Assembly (NCBI RefSeq): GCF_900101335.1
Contig: NZ_FNKA01000001.1
Location: forward strand, 1,216,464-1,280,463
Length of the DNA stretch: 64,000 nt
Direction of reading: 5' to 3'
DNA from: Quadrisphaera sp. DSM 44207
GTDB taxonomy: Bacteria; Actinomycetota; Actinomycetes; Actinomycetales; Quadrisphaeraceae
The position numbers and the translations under genes were made by a program. The notes below the pieces were generated by a model that was not told where the DNA came from, searched no databases, and saw only the letters and a list, made by a program, of their open reading frames with translations. Shown here one piece after another: positions 54,512 to 61,488 of this stretch (its first letter is position 1; each line of letters begins with the position of its first letter).

Positions 54512-54557
54512 GCGGCGCTCGCGCCCTCACCCTCCGCCCACCCCCGAAGGAGCAGCC

Positions 54558-55160
54558 ATGGCCGGCGAGACCGTCATCACGGTGATCGGCAACCTCACCA
54601 ACGACCCCGAGCTGCGGTTCACGCCGTCCGGGGCCGCGGTCGCGTCCTTCACCGTGGCGTCCACCCCCCGCACGTTCGACCGCCAGGCGAACGAGTTCAA
54701 GGACGGCGAGACGCTGTTCATGCGCTGCTCGGTGTGGCGCGACGCGGCGGAGAACGTCGCCGAGTCCCTCCAGCGCGGCGCCCGCGTCATCGTCTCCGGC
54801 CGCCTGGTCTCGCGCTCGTACGAGACCAAGGAGGGCGAGAAGCGCACCGTCGTCGAGATGCAGGTCGACGAGGTCGGTCCCTCGCTGCGCTACGCCACCG
54901 CGAAGGTCAACAAGACCTCCCGCGGCGGTGGCGGCGGTGGTGGCGGCTTCGGCGGGTCCGGCGGCGGCGGTGGCTTCGGCGGCGGCTCGGGCGGCGGTGG
55001 TGGCGGCTTCGGCGGCGGCTCGGGCGGCAACGACCCGTGGGCCACCGGCCCCGCGGGCGGCTCGGGCGGCTCCGGCGGTTCCGGCGGCTCCTCGGGCGGG
55101 GGCAGCGGCTCCGGCGGCAGCTGGGGCGGCGGCTCCTACAACGACGAGCCCCCCTTCTGA
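54558..55160 (+). CDS. ssb: Single-stranded DNA-binding protein
   Basis: The 200-residue protein starts at ATG with GAAGGAG upstream. The OB fold occupies about residues 1-112 ('[20 protein letters not shown]', '[19 protein letters not shown]'). A long Gly/Ser/Phe linker (about 118-190) and the acidic tip 'DEPPF' follow, the latter a docking site for replication and repair partners. It protects ssDNA during replication. The Gly linker is encoded by GGCGGTGGC repeats. Confidence 0.97.
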   Translation: MAGETVITVIGNLTNDPELRFTPSGAAVASFTVASTPRTFDRQANEFKDGETLFMRCSVWRDAAENVAESLQRGARVIVSGRLVSRSYETKEGEKRTVVEMQVDEVGPSLRYATAKVNKTSRGGGGGGGGFGGSGGGGGFGGGSGGGGGGFGGGSGGNDPWATGPAGGSGGSGGSGGSSGGGSGSGGSWGGGSYNDEPPF

Positions 55161-55223
55161 TCCACCCGACACCCCATCCCGGCCCCTGCAGGGGGGTCGG
55201 GCTCCGACGAGAGGAGCACCACG

Positions 55224-55460
55224 ATGGCCAAGCCTGTAGTGCGCAAGCCGAAGAAGAAGCTCAACCCGCTCAAGGCCGCCAAGATCACGACGGTCGACTA
55301 CAAGGACACCGCGCTGCTGCGCAAGTTCATCTCCGACCGCGGCAAGATCCGCGCCCGCCGCGTGACCGGCGTCTCCGTGCAGGAGCAGCGCCAGATCGCC
55401 ACGGCCGTGAAGAACGCCCGCGAGATGGCGCTGCTGCCCTACACCAGCTCCGCGCGCTGA
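55224..55460 (+). CDS. rpsR: 30S ribosomal protein S18, zinc-free form
   Basis: The 78-residue protein has the S18 core '[19 protein letters not shown]' and 'ARRVTG', ending '[11 protein letters not shown]'. The Cys residues of the zinc-binding form (CxxC near residue 15 and Cys after RRVTG) are replaced by 'KLNPLKAAK' and 'GVSVQEQ'. In other actinobacteria this C-minus form is a second, zinc-starvation paralogue, but in this lineage it appears to be the operon copy. It pairs with S6 in the 30S platform. Confidence 0.95.
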   Translation: MAKPVVRKPKKKLNPLKAAKITTVDYKDTALLRKFISDRGKIRARRVTGVSVQEQRQIATAVKNAREMALLPYTSSAR

Positions 55461-55471
55461 GAGGACCCGAG

Positions 55472-55921
55472 ATGAAGCTGATCCTCACGCAGGAGGTCAC
55501 CGGTCTCGGCGCTCCCGGCGACGTGGTCGAGGTCAAGGACGGCTACGGCCGCAACTACCTCGTCCCGCGCGGGCTGGGCACCCAGTGGACCAAGGGCGGC
55601 GAGAAGCAGGTGGCGCAGATCCGCGCCGCCCGCGCCAGCCGCGAGATCGCGTCGCTCGAGGAGGCCCGCGCCCTCAAGGCCCGCCTCGAGTCCGCTCCCG
55701 TGCGCTTCACCGCGCGCACCGGTGCCGGCGGGCGCCTCTTCGGCGCCGTGACCCCGGCCGACGTGGCCGAGGCCGTCAAGACCACCACCGGGCTGGACGT
55801 CGACCGCCGCAAGGTCGAGGTCGGCAACCCGATCCGCGCGATCGGCAGCTACACGGTGCAGGTGCGCCTGCACCCGGAGGTCTCCGCGAGCATCGACCTC
55901 GAGGTCGTGCCGCAGGCCTGA
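55472..55921 (+). CDS. rplI: 50S ribosomal protein L9
   Basis: The 149-residue protein starts at ATG 12 bases after rpsR. The N-terminal RNA-binding domain has '[19 protein letters not shown]' and '[13 protein letters not shown]', then a long helix and a C-terminal domain ending '[10 protein letters not shown]'. L9 binds 23S rRNA and affects frame maintenance. It ends the rpsF operon; a strong hairpin follows. Confidence 0.97.
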   Translation: MKLILTQEVTGLGAPGDVVEVKDGYGRNYLVPRGLGTQWTKGGEKQVAQIRAARASREIASLEEARALKARLESAPVRFTARTGAGGRLFGAVTPADVAEAVKTTTGLDVDRRKVEVGNPIRAIGSYTVQVRLHPEVSASIDLEVVPQA

Positions 55922-55955
55922 GCGGCCGCGCTCGGGAGCACCGCGCTCCCGCGCT

Positions 55956-56006
55956 CACGACGGCGCCCGCCGCGCCCCCGCGAGGGGCCCTGCGGGCGCC
56001 GTCGTG
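55956..56006 (+). terminator. Hairpin terminator after rplI
   Basis: A perfect 15-base stem CACGACGGCGCCCGC (55956-55970) pairs with GCGGGCGCCGTCGTG (55992-56006) around a 21-base loop that has its own CCCC/GGGG. It starts 35 bases after the rplI stop. No T-run. Confidence 0.7.
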
Positions 56007-56190
56007 CGTGGTGGGCCTGCCTGGTCGCACTCTTCCGGGAAGTCGCGCGTACGGGGGCCCCTCGTCGTGCACTTTCCCGGGAACTCGCGCGTGGTGGGCC
56101 TGCCTGATCGCACTTTCCCGAGAACTCGCGGCCGTGGGGGCCTGCCCGGCCGCACTCTTCCGGGAAGTCGCGCGTGCGGGGGCCTGCCCC
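56007..56190. repeat. Tandem array of 41/42-base units with palindromic cores
   Basis: Four full units (56007-56047, 56048-56089, 56090-56130, 56131-56172) and a partial fifth (to 56190) follow without spacers. Units resemble CGTGGTGGGCCTGCCT, then a TCGCACT box, then a core TTCCGGGAA or TTCCCGGGAA, and end in CTCGCG or GTCGCG. The array fills the gap between the rplI and MATE transcription ends. It is not CRISPR: units touch each other and no unique spacers occur. Partial open frames across it are side effects of the repeat. Confidence 0.85.
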
Positions 56191-56210
56191 CGAGCGCGCA
56201 CGCTCGGGGG
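56187..56210 (-). terminator. Hairpin terminator after the MATE gene
   Basis: A perfect 10-base stem CCCCCGAGCG (56187-56196) with CGCTCGGGGG (56201-56210) and a CGCA loop lies 5 bases beyond the MATE stop on its strand. Confidence 0.75.
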
Positions 56211-56215
56211 TCCGT

Positions 56216-57583
56216 TCAGCGGACGGCGCCCGTGACCATCCACGCGGTGCCGCGCGCCCGCAGCGCGAGCGGGACGGCGCGCGCGGCCATGAAGCCGCCC
56301 GCGAAGGCGCACCACAGCAGCACGAGCCCGGCCGTGCCGTCCGGGGCCCAGCGGCGCACCGCCTCGGCCAGCGGCAGGTACACCAGCAGCACGAGGACGC
56401 CGGTGGCGGCCAGGTAGCGGGCGTCGCCCGCGCCGATGAGGACGCCGTCCAGCACGAACACCCACCCGGCGAGCGACTGCGCGACGGCGACGACCACGAG
56501 CGCCGCCGTGATCGCCGTCCGCACCCGCGGGTCGTCGCTGAAGAGCGCGGGCAGCACGGGGGCGCACGCCAGCAGCGCGAGGCCCACGGCCGTGCCGGTG
56601 ACCACGCCCCAGCGCACGCTGCGCGACGTCGCCGCCCGGGCCCCCGCGACGTCGCCCGCACCGAGGGCCGTGCCGGTCAGCGCCTGGGCGGCGATGGCGA
56701 TCGCGTCGAGGGTCAGCGCCAGCAGCCCCCACAGGGTGCTCACCACCTGGTGCGCCGCAAGCGCCGCGCTGCCCTGGGTCGCCGCCACGGCCGTCGTGAC
56801 GAGCAGGGCGGCGCGCAGCGCCAGCGTGCGCACCACCAGCGGCGCCCCGGCGGTGGCCGAGCGCCGCACCCCGGCCGCGGAGGGCCGCAGCCGCACCCCG
56901 TGCCGGCGCGCGCCGCGGACCACGACGCCCGCCAGCCACGCGCCCGCGGCGGTCTGCACGAGCGCCGTGGACGCCGCGGAGCCCGCCAGCCCGGCGTCCA
57001 GCCCGAGGACGAGGACGACGTCCAGGACGGCGTTGGCGAGCGCGCCGGCGACGGCCGCGCGCAGGGGCGTGCGGGTGTCCCGCAGGCCCCTCAGGACGCC
57101 CGTGGCGGCCAGGACGAGCAGCATCCCCGGCAGGCCCGGCAGCGACCAGCGCAGGTACGTCACGGCGGCCGGGACGACGTCCGCCGGCGTCCCGAGCGCC
57201 TCGACGAGCTGCGGGGCGGCGACCCACCCGGCGGCGCCCGTGGCGGCGCCGAGCCCGAGCGCCAGCCACGCGCCGTCCACGCCCTGCGCCAGGGCGCCCG
57301 GCAGGTCGCCCGCGCCGGTGCGCCGCGCGACGGCCGCCGTCGTCGCGTAGGCGAGGAAGACGAAGACGCCGACGGCCGCGGACAGCAGCGCGCCCGCCGC
57401 GGCGAGGCCCGCCAGCGGCACGGTGCCGAGGGTGCCGACGACGGCGGAGTCGGCCAGCAGGAACAGCGGCTCGGCGACCAGAGCGCCCAGCGCCGGCAGC
57501 GCCAGGGCCCAGATCGCCCGGTCCTGGGAGTGCCAGCGAGGGGGCCAGCCGGGGTGCCAGCCGGGGTGCCAGCGGCGGCTCAC
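56216..57583 (-). CDS. MATE-family efflux transporter
   Basis: From GTG 57583 the protein has 455 residues; an upstream GTG at 57652 would add 23. About twelve membrane helices are visible in the two-bundle MATE pattern, with 'LALPALGALVAEPLFLLADS' at the start (conserved Pro and Asp), 'VLRGLRDTRTPL' and 'AAHQVVSTLWGLLALTLDAI'. It resembles the DinF-like MATE group, using H+ or Na+ gradients for drug export. The substrate is unknown. The N-terminal HPGWHPGW stretch is coded by a 12-base repeat. It converges with rplI and diverges from dnaB across 500 bases. Confidence 0.88.
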   Translation of the reverse strand: MSRRWHPGWHPGWPPRWHSQDRAIWALALPALGALVAEPLFLLADSAVVGTLGTVPLAGLAAAGALLSAAVGVFVFLAYATTAAVARRTGAGDLPGALAQGVDGAWLALGLGAATGAAGWVAAPQLVEALGTPADVVPAAVTYLRWSLPGLPGMLLVLAATGVLRGLRDTRTPLRAAVAGALANAVLDVVLVLGLDAGLAGSAASTALVQTAAGAWLAGVVVRGARRHGVRLRPSAAGVRRSATAGAPLVVRTLALRAALLVTTAVAATQGSAALAAHQVVSTLWGLLALTLDAIAIAAQALTGTALGAGDVAGARAATSRSVRWGVVTGTAVGLALLACAPVLPALFSDDPRVRTAITAALVVVAVAQSLAGWVFVLDGVLIGAGDARYLAATGVLVLLVYLPLAEAVRRWAPDGTAGLVLLWCAFAGGFMAARAVPLALRARGTAWMVTGAVR

Positions 57584-58083
57584 CGCGGCACCGCGCCGGC
57601 GCCGGTCGCCCGGTGCGGACGGCCCTGGAGCGCGACACGCCGGGTGCGACACGCCGGAACCGGGACGGATCCGGACACCTCGGCGCCATCCACACCCGGT
57701 GGACGCCGTCCGCGCCGGTCAGGCACGGAAAACCCGGCGCCCGGCTCCGGTTCTCCACCGGTTGTCCACAGTTATCCACACCCCTGTCCACGGATTGGGG
57801 ACAACTCCCGTGCTGGCGTCCACAGCCGTCCACAGGTCATCCCCAGGCGACGCCGGCCGCGGTGGTGGACCCGGCGGCGGCCGGGGCCTAGCGTGCCACC
57901 GCCGGTCCCGCCGGACCGGACGGACAGCCACCAGCACCCCGGCTGCCGGCGCTCCTCGAACGCGTGATCGACTGGCGCATCCACAGGCCCGTCGCCACGG
58001 TGATCGGGAAGGTCGGTGGCTGGTGGTCGACTGCGCCCTGACGCCGGTCGGGGCCGGCGCGGTCGGGGAGAGGAGGGTCGAGG
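57584..58083. other. 500-base MATE-dnaB intergenic region; dnaB leader
   Basis: No convincing gene lies here; third-position bias is absent and no coding frame with a plausible start spans it. It holds the DnaA-box-like cluster (57762-57834) and, near dnaB, a GAGAGGAGGG ribosome site. A dnaB promoter must be in this region, but I see no clear -35/-10 pair. Confidence 0.6.
57762..57834 (+). promoter_or_regulatory. Five DnaA-box-like sites in the same orientation upstream of dnaB
   Basis: TTGTCCACA (57762-57770, perfect consensus), TTATCCACA (57772-57780, perfect E. coli box), CTGTCCACG (57784-57792), GCGTCCACA (57816-57824) and CCGTCCACA (57826-57834). Starts are 10, 12, 32 and 10 bases apart, so the sites lie on nearly one face of the helix. 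DnaA binding is inferred. Confidence 0.65.
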
Positions 58084-61000
58084 ATGTCGCTGGCGGACCT
58101 GGAGCCGTACGAGCCGCAGGGCCCCCCGTCGGAGGACCTCGGCCGCACCCCGCCGCAGGACATCGCCGCGGAGCAGAGCGTGCTCGGCGGCATGATGCTG
58201 TCCAAGGACGCCATCGCCGACGTCATCGAGCAGCTGCGCGGCAACGACTTCTACCGCCCCGCGCACGAGCTGATCTACGAGGCGATCCTCGACCTGTACG
58301 GCCGCGGCGAGCCGGCCGACGCCATCACCGTCGCCGCCACCCTGACCACCCGCGGCGAGCTGGTGCGCATCGGCGGTGCGGCGTACCTGCACACGCTCAT
58401 CTCCTCGGTGCCGACGGCCGCCAACGCCGGCTACTACGCCCGGATCGTGCGCGAGCGCGCCGTGCTGCGCCGCCTCGTCGAGGCCGGCACGCGCATCGTG
58501 CAGCTCGGCTACGCCCCCGACGGCGGTGACGTCGACGCGCTCGTCAACACCGCCCAGGCCGAGGTCTACGCCGTCACCGAGCGCCGCGCCACCGAGGACT
58601 ACGTCCCGCTCGGGTCGGTGATCGAGGCGACGATCGACGAGATCGAGGCCTCCAGCCACCGCGGCGACGGCATGATCGGCGTCCCCACCGGGTTCGCGGA
58701 CCTCGACCAGCTGACCAACGGCCTGCACCCCGGCCAGATGGTCGTCATCGCCGCCAGGCCGGCCATCGGCAAGGCGCTCGCCCTCGACACCCCGCTGCCC
58801 ACGCCCACCGGCTGGACGACGATGAGCCAGGTCGCCGTGGGGGAGCACGTGCTGGCCGCCGACGGCACCCCCACGCGCGTGGTCGCGGCCACGGAGGTCA
58901 TGCAGGGCCGCCCCTGCTACGAGGTCGCCTTCGACGACGGGACGACGATCGTCGCGGACGCCTGGCACGAGTGGCCCGTGGCCGCCGGCGGCACCCGCAC
59001 CACCGAGCAGCTGGCCCGCGAGCTCGGGCCCGACGGCGCCCTCCTCGTCCCGTCGCCGGCCGAGGTGCTGCCCGCCGTCGGCGAGCCGCGCGTGGCCCGT
59101 CCCCCGCTCGAGGGCCGGACGGTGCTCGCAGTGCCTGCGCCGGCGCCCCTCGTCCCGGGCGCCCGGCAGCACCGCGTCGTGGCGGTGCGCCCCGTGGCCA
59201 GCGCGACCGTGCGATGCATCCAGGTCGAGCACCCCGACCACCTCTACCTCGCCGGGCGCTCGATGGTTCCGACGCACAACTCCACCATCGGCCTGGACAT
59301 CGTCCGCTCCGCCTCGATCAGGCACGGGCTGACGTCCGTCGTGTTCTCGCTCGAGATGAGCAAGAACGAGATCACCATGCGCCTGCTGTCGGCGGAGGCG
59401 AAGATCCCGCTGCAGAACATGCGCAAGGGCACGATGCGCGAGGAGGACTGGACCCGCCTGGCCCGCACCATGGGGCAGGTCAGCGAGGCGCCGCTGTTCA
59501 TCGACGACTCGCCGAACATGACGCTGATGGAGATCCGCGCCAAGTGCCGCCGGCTCAAGCAGCGGCACGACCTGCGCCTCGTCGTCATCGACTACCTGCA
59601 GCTGATGACGTCCGGCAAGCGCGTGGAGAGCCGCCAGCAGGAGGTCAGCGAGTTCTCCCGCGCGCTGAAGCTCCTCGCCAAGGAGCTCGAGGTGCCGGTC
59701 ATCGCGATCTCGCAGCTGAACCGCGGCCCGGAGCAGCGCACCGACAAGCGCCCCGCGATGAGCGACCTGCGCGAGTCAGGGTGCCTGACCGCCGACACGC
59801 GGGTGATGCGGGCCGACACCGGCGCGGAGGTCTCGCTGGGCGAGCTGATGGCCACGGGCGCCACCGACGTGCCGGTGTGGGCCCTCAACGAGCGGCTCCA
59901 GCTCGTGCCGCGCACGCTCACGCACGCCTTCCCCAGCGGCACGAAGGAGGTCTACCGGCTCCGGCTCGCCTCGGGGCGGGAGGTGACCGCGACGGCCAAC
60001 CACCCCTTCCTCACCTTCGACGGCTGGAAGCCGCTCGGGGAGCTCTCGGCGGGGGACCGCCTCGGCGTCGTGCGTCACGTCCCGCCGCCGCTGGAGATCA
60101 CCGCGTGGCACCGGGACGAGGTGGTCCTGCTGGCCCACCTGCTCGGCGACGGGTCCTTCGTGCGCCGCCAGCCGATCCGGTACGCCAGCACCGACGAGGC
60201 CGACCTCTCCGAGGTGGCGGACGCCGCGCGGCGCCGGTTCGGCATCACGGCCGTCCGGGACGAGTACGCCGCCGCCCGGTGCACGACCCTGCGCCTGCCC
60301 GCGCCGTACCGGCTCACGCCCGGGCGGCGGAACCCGATCGCCGAGTGGCTCGACGGGATGGGCCTGTTCGGTCTGCGCAGCCACGAGAAGTTCGTGCCGG
60401 AGGGCGTCTTCGGGCTCCCGAAGCAGCAGGTCGCCCTCTTCCTGCGCCACCTGTGGGCCACGGGCGGCTGCGTCCACTGGCATCGCGACCAGCAGCGGGG
60501 GATCGTCTACTACGCCTCGACCAGCCGTCGCATGGTGGACGACGTCGCGCGACTGCTCCTCCGGTTCAACATCCACTCACGGGTGAAGACGACACGGAAG
60601 GGCACGTACCGGGACTGCTACCAGCTCCACATCACGGACGCGGACAACCAGGTGCGGTTCCTCGAGGAGATCGGCTGCCACGGAGCCCGAGACGTGCACG
60701 TGCAGGACGTGCTCTCACGCCTGTCCGGGCGCGGACGGAGGGCGGGCCGTGACACCGTGCCTGCGGAGGTCTGGAACCGGGTGCGCGCGGTGATGGAGGA
60801 GCGCGGAACGACGCCCGAGGCTCTGGCGACAGCCATGGGCCGGCGGTCCGTCACCGCGCTGCGCCAGGACGCGCCCGTGTCGCGGCAGCGCCTCGCGGAG
60901 ATGGCCGCGGTCCTGGACGCGGCTGAGCTGGACGTGCTGGCCACCAACGACGTGTACTGGGACGAAGTGGTCTCGATAAACGCCTCGGGGCCTCGGGAAG

Positions 61001-61245
61001 TGTATGATGCTACGGTCGTCGGACTGCACAACTTCGTGGCCAACGGAATAGCAGCTCACAACAGCATAGAACAAGATGCGGATATGGTCATCCTCCTCCA
61101 CCGCGAAGATGCATATGAAAGAGAATCGCCTCGCGCGGGTGAGGCCGACCTCATCGTGGCCAAGCACCGCAACGGCCCGACCGACACGATCGTCGTCGCC
61201 TTCCAGGGCCACTACTCCCGCTTCGTGGACATGGCCGCCGGCTGA
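58084..61245 (+). CDS. dnaB: Replicative DNA helicase DnaB with two inteins
   Basis: The 1053-residue precursor starts at ATG after GAGAGGAGGG. Removing inteins 231-399 and 567-993 leaves a DnaB of 457 residues, normal for the family. The N-terminal domain starts 'PPQDIAAEQSVLGGMML'. The P-loop is 'RPAIGK' joined to 'STIGLDIV' after splicing; Walker B is in 'RLVVIDYLQLM' and later 'QLNRGPEQR', with the C-terminal 'FVDMAAG'. It unwinds DNA at the fork as a hexamer, likely with the DUF721 protein as partner. The exon just after the second intein (to about 61143) has unusual codons such as ATA, AGA and GAA. Confidence 0.97.
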   Translation: MSLADLEPYEPQGPPSEDLGRTPPQDIAAEQSVLGGMMLSKDAIADVIEQLRGNDFYRPAHELIYEAILDLYGRGEPADAITVAATLTTRGELVRIGGAAYLHTLISSVPTAANAGYYARIVRERAVLRRLVEAGTRIVQLGYAPDGGDVDALVNTAQAEVYAVTERRATEDYVPLGSVIEATIDEIEASSHRGDGMIGVPTGFADLDQLTNGLHPGQMVVIAARPAIGKALALDTPLPTPTGWTTMSQVAVGEHVLAADGTPTRVVAATEVMQGRPCYEVAFDDGTTIVADAWHEWPVAAGGTRTTEQLARELGPDGALLVPSPAEVLPAVGEPRVARPPLEGRTVLAVPAPAPLVPGARQHRVVAVRPVASATVRCIQVEHPDHLYLAGRSMVPTHNSTIGLDIVRSASIRHGLTSVVFSLEMSKNEITMRLLSAEAKIPLQNMRKGTMREEDWTRLARTMGQVSEAPLFIDDSPNMTLMEIRAKCRRLKQRHDLRLVVIDYLQLMTSGKRVESRQQEVSEFSRALKLLAKELEVPVIAISQLNRGPEQRTDKRPAMSDLRESGCLTADTRVMRADTGAEVSLGELMATGATDVPVWALNERLQLVPRTLTHAFPSGTKEVYRLRLASGREVTATANHPFLTFDGWKPLGELSAGDRLGVVRHVPPPLEITAWHRDEVVLLAHLLGDGSFVRRQPIRYASTDEADLSEVADAARRRFGITAVRDEYAAARCTTLRLPAPYRLTPGRRNPIAEWLDGMGLFGLRSHEKFVPEGVFGLPKQQVALFLRHLWATGGCVHWHRDQQRGIVYYASTSRRMVDDVARLLLRFNIHSRVKTTRKGTYRDCYQLHITDADNQVRFLEEIGCHGARDVHVQDVLSRLSGRGRRAGRDTVPAEVWNRVRAVMEERGTTPEALATAMGRRSVTALRQDAPVSRQRLAEMAAVLDAAELDVLATNDVYWDEVVSINASGPREVYDATVVGLHNFVANGIAAHNSIEQDADMVILLHREDAYERESPRAGEADLIVAKHRNGPTDTIVVAFQGHYSRFVDMAAG
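58774..59280 (+). other. Intein 1 of DnaB: class 3 mini-intein in the P-loop (DnaB-a site)
   Basis: Residues 231-399 (169 aa) lie between 'RPAIGK' and Ser400. The first residue is Ala, not Cys or Ser. The class 3 triplet is present: Trp297 in block B ('ADAWHEWPV', position 12), Cys378 in block F ('VRCIQV', position 4) and Thr397 in block G ('VPTHN', position 5). The block B Thr is Asp292. Asn399 and Ser400 complete splicing. No endonuclease domain is present. Class 3 inteins start the reaction with the block F Cys instead of residue 1. Confidence 0.93.
59782..61062 (+). other. Intein 2 of DnaB: class 1 intein with LAGLIDADG domain (DnaB-b site)
   Basis: Residues 567-993 (427 aa) begin with Cys567 ('CLTADTRV') after 'SDLRESG' and end 'IAAHN' before Ser994 ('SIEQDAD'). 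Block B has Thr637 and His640 ('TANHP'); block F is 'YDATVVGLHNFVANG'. The first endonuclease motif 'LAHLLGDGSF' (683-692) is intact with Asp689. The second reads 'FLRHLWATGGCV' (786-797), with Gly794 where the family has the catalytic Asp. A helical region of about 110 residues with 'ALATAMGRRSVTAL' (HTH-like) precedes block F. Confidence 0.93.
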
Positions 61246-61266
61246 CGGCGCCCAGCACCCTCGGCG

Positions 61267-61475
61267 GACCACGGCGGCTACGGCACCGGCGAGGCCGGCT
61301 ACCGCCGCGTCGTGGTCGCCCTCTGCGCCGCGGGTGTGACGCGTTCGCGCCGCTGTGCAGCACGCAGGCGCTGCTGCCGGAGCTCGCCCGCGCCTTCCCC
61401 GTCTCAGCGGCGCGGAGCACGCTCCCGCTCCCGCTGACCACCGCGGGCCCGACCCGGCGCGCCGCTGACGCAGGC
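61267..61475 (+). pseudogene. Remnant of an MFS transporter N-terminus
   Basis: From 61267 one frame reads 'GYRRVVVALCAAGV'; from 61344 a shifted frame continues 'FAPLCSTQALLPELARAF' and then 'PVSAARSTL', 'LTTAG'. Joined, this resembles the first helices of YnfM/AraJ-type MFS proteins ('...ALFAAGVATFALLYSTQALLPELA...', from memory of the family). A single-base loss near 61341 and the missing rest of the gene make it non-functional. It lies between dnaB and the two-component operon. Confidence 0.6.
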
Positions 61476-61488
61476 GCTCAGGCGGTGC

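Noticed and set aside
55161..55223. Ribosomal protein leader or attenuator between ssb and rpsR
   Set aside because: A bulged CCCGAC/GTCGGG stem exists, but the known S6:S18 leader lies before rpsF and key loop bases cannot be matched.
56007..56190. Possible CRISPR array
   Set aside because: Units follow each other without spacers and differ among themselves, and no cas genes are nearby; it is a tandem repeat.
58774..61062. DnaB insertions as ordinary domain insertions or group II intron remnants
   Set aside because: Both begin and end exactly at splice-junction residues with blocks A, B, F and G, and the exteins join to a normal DnaB.
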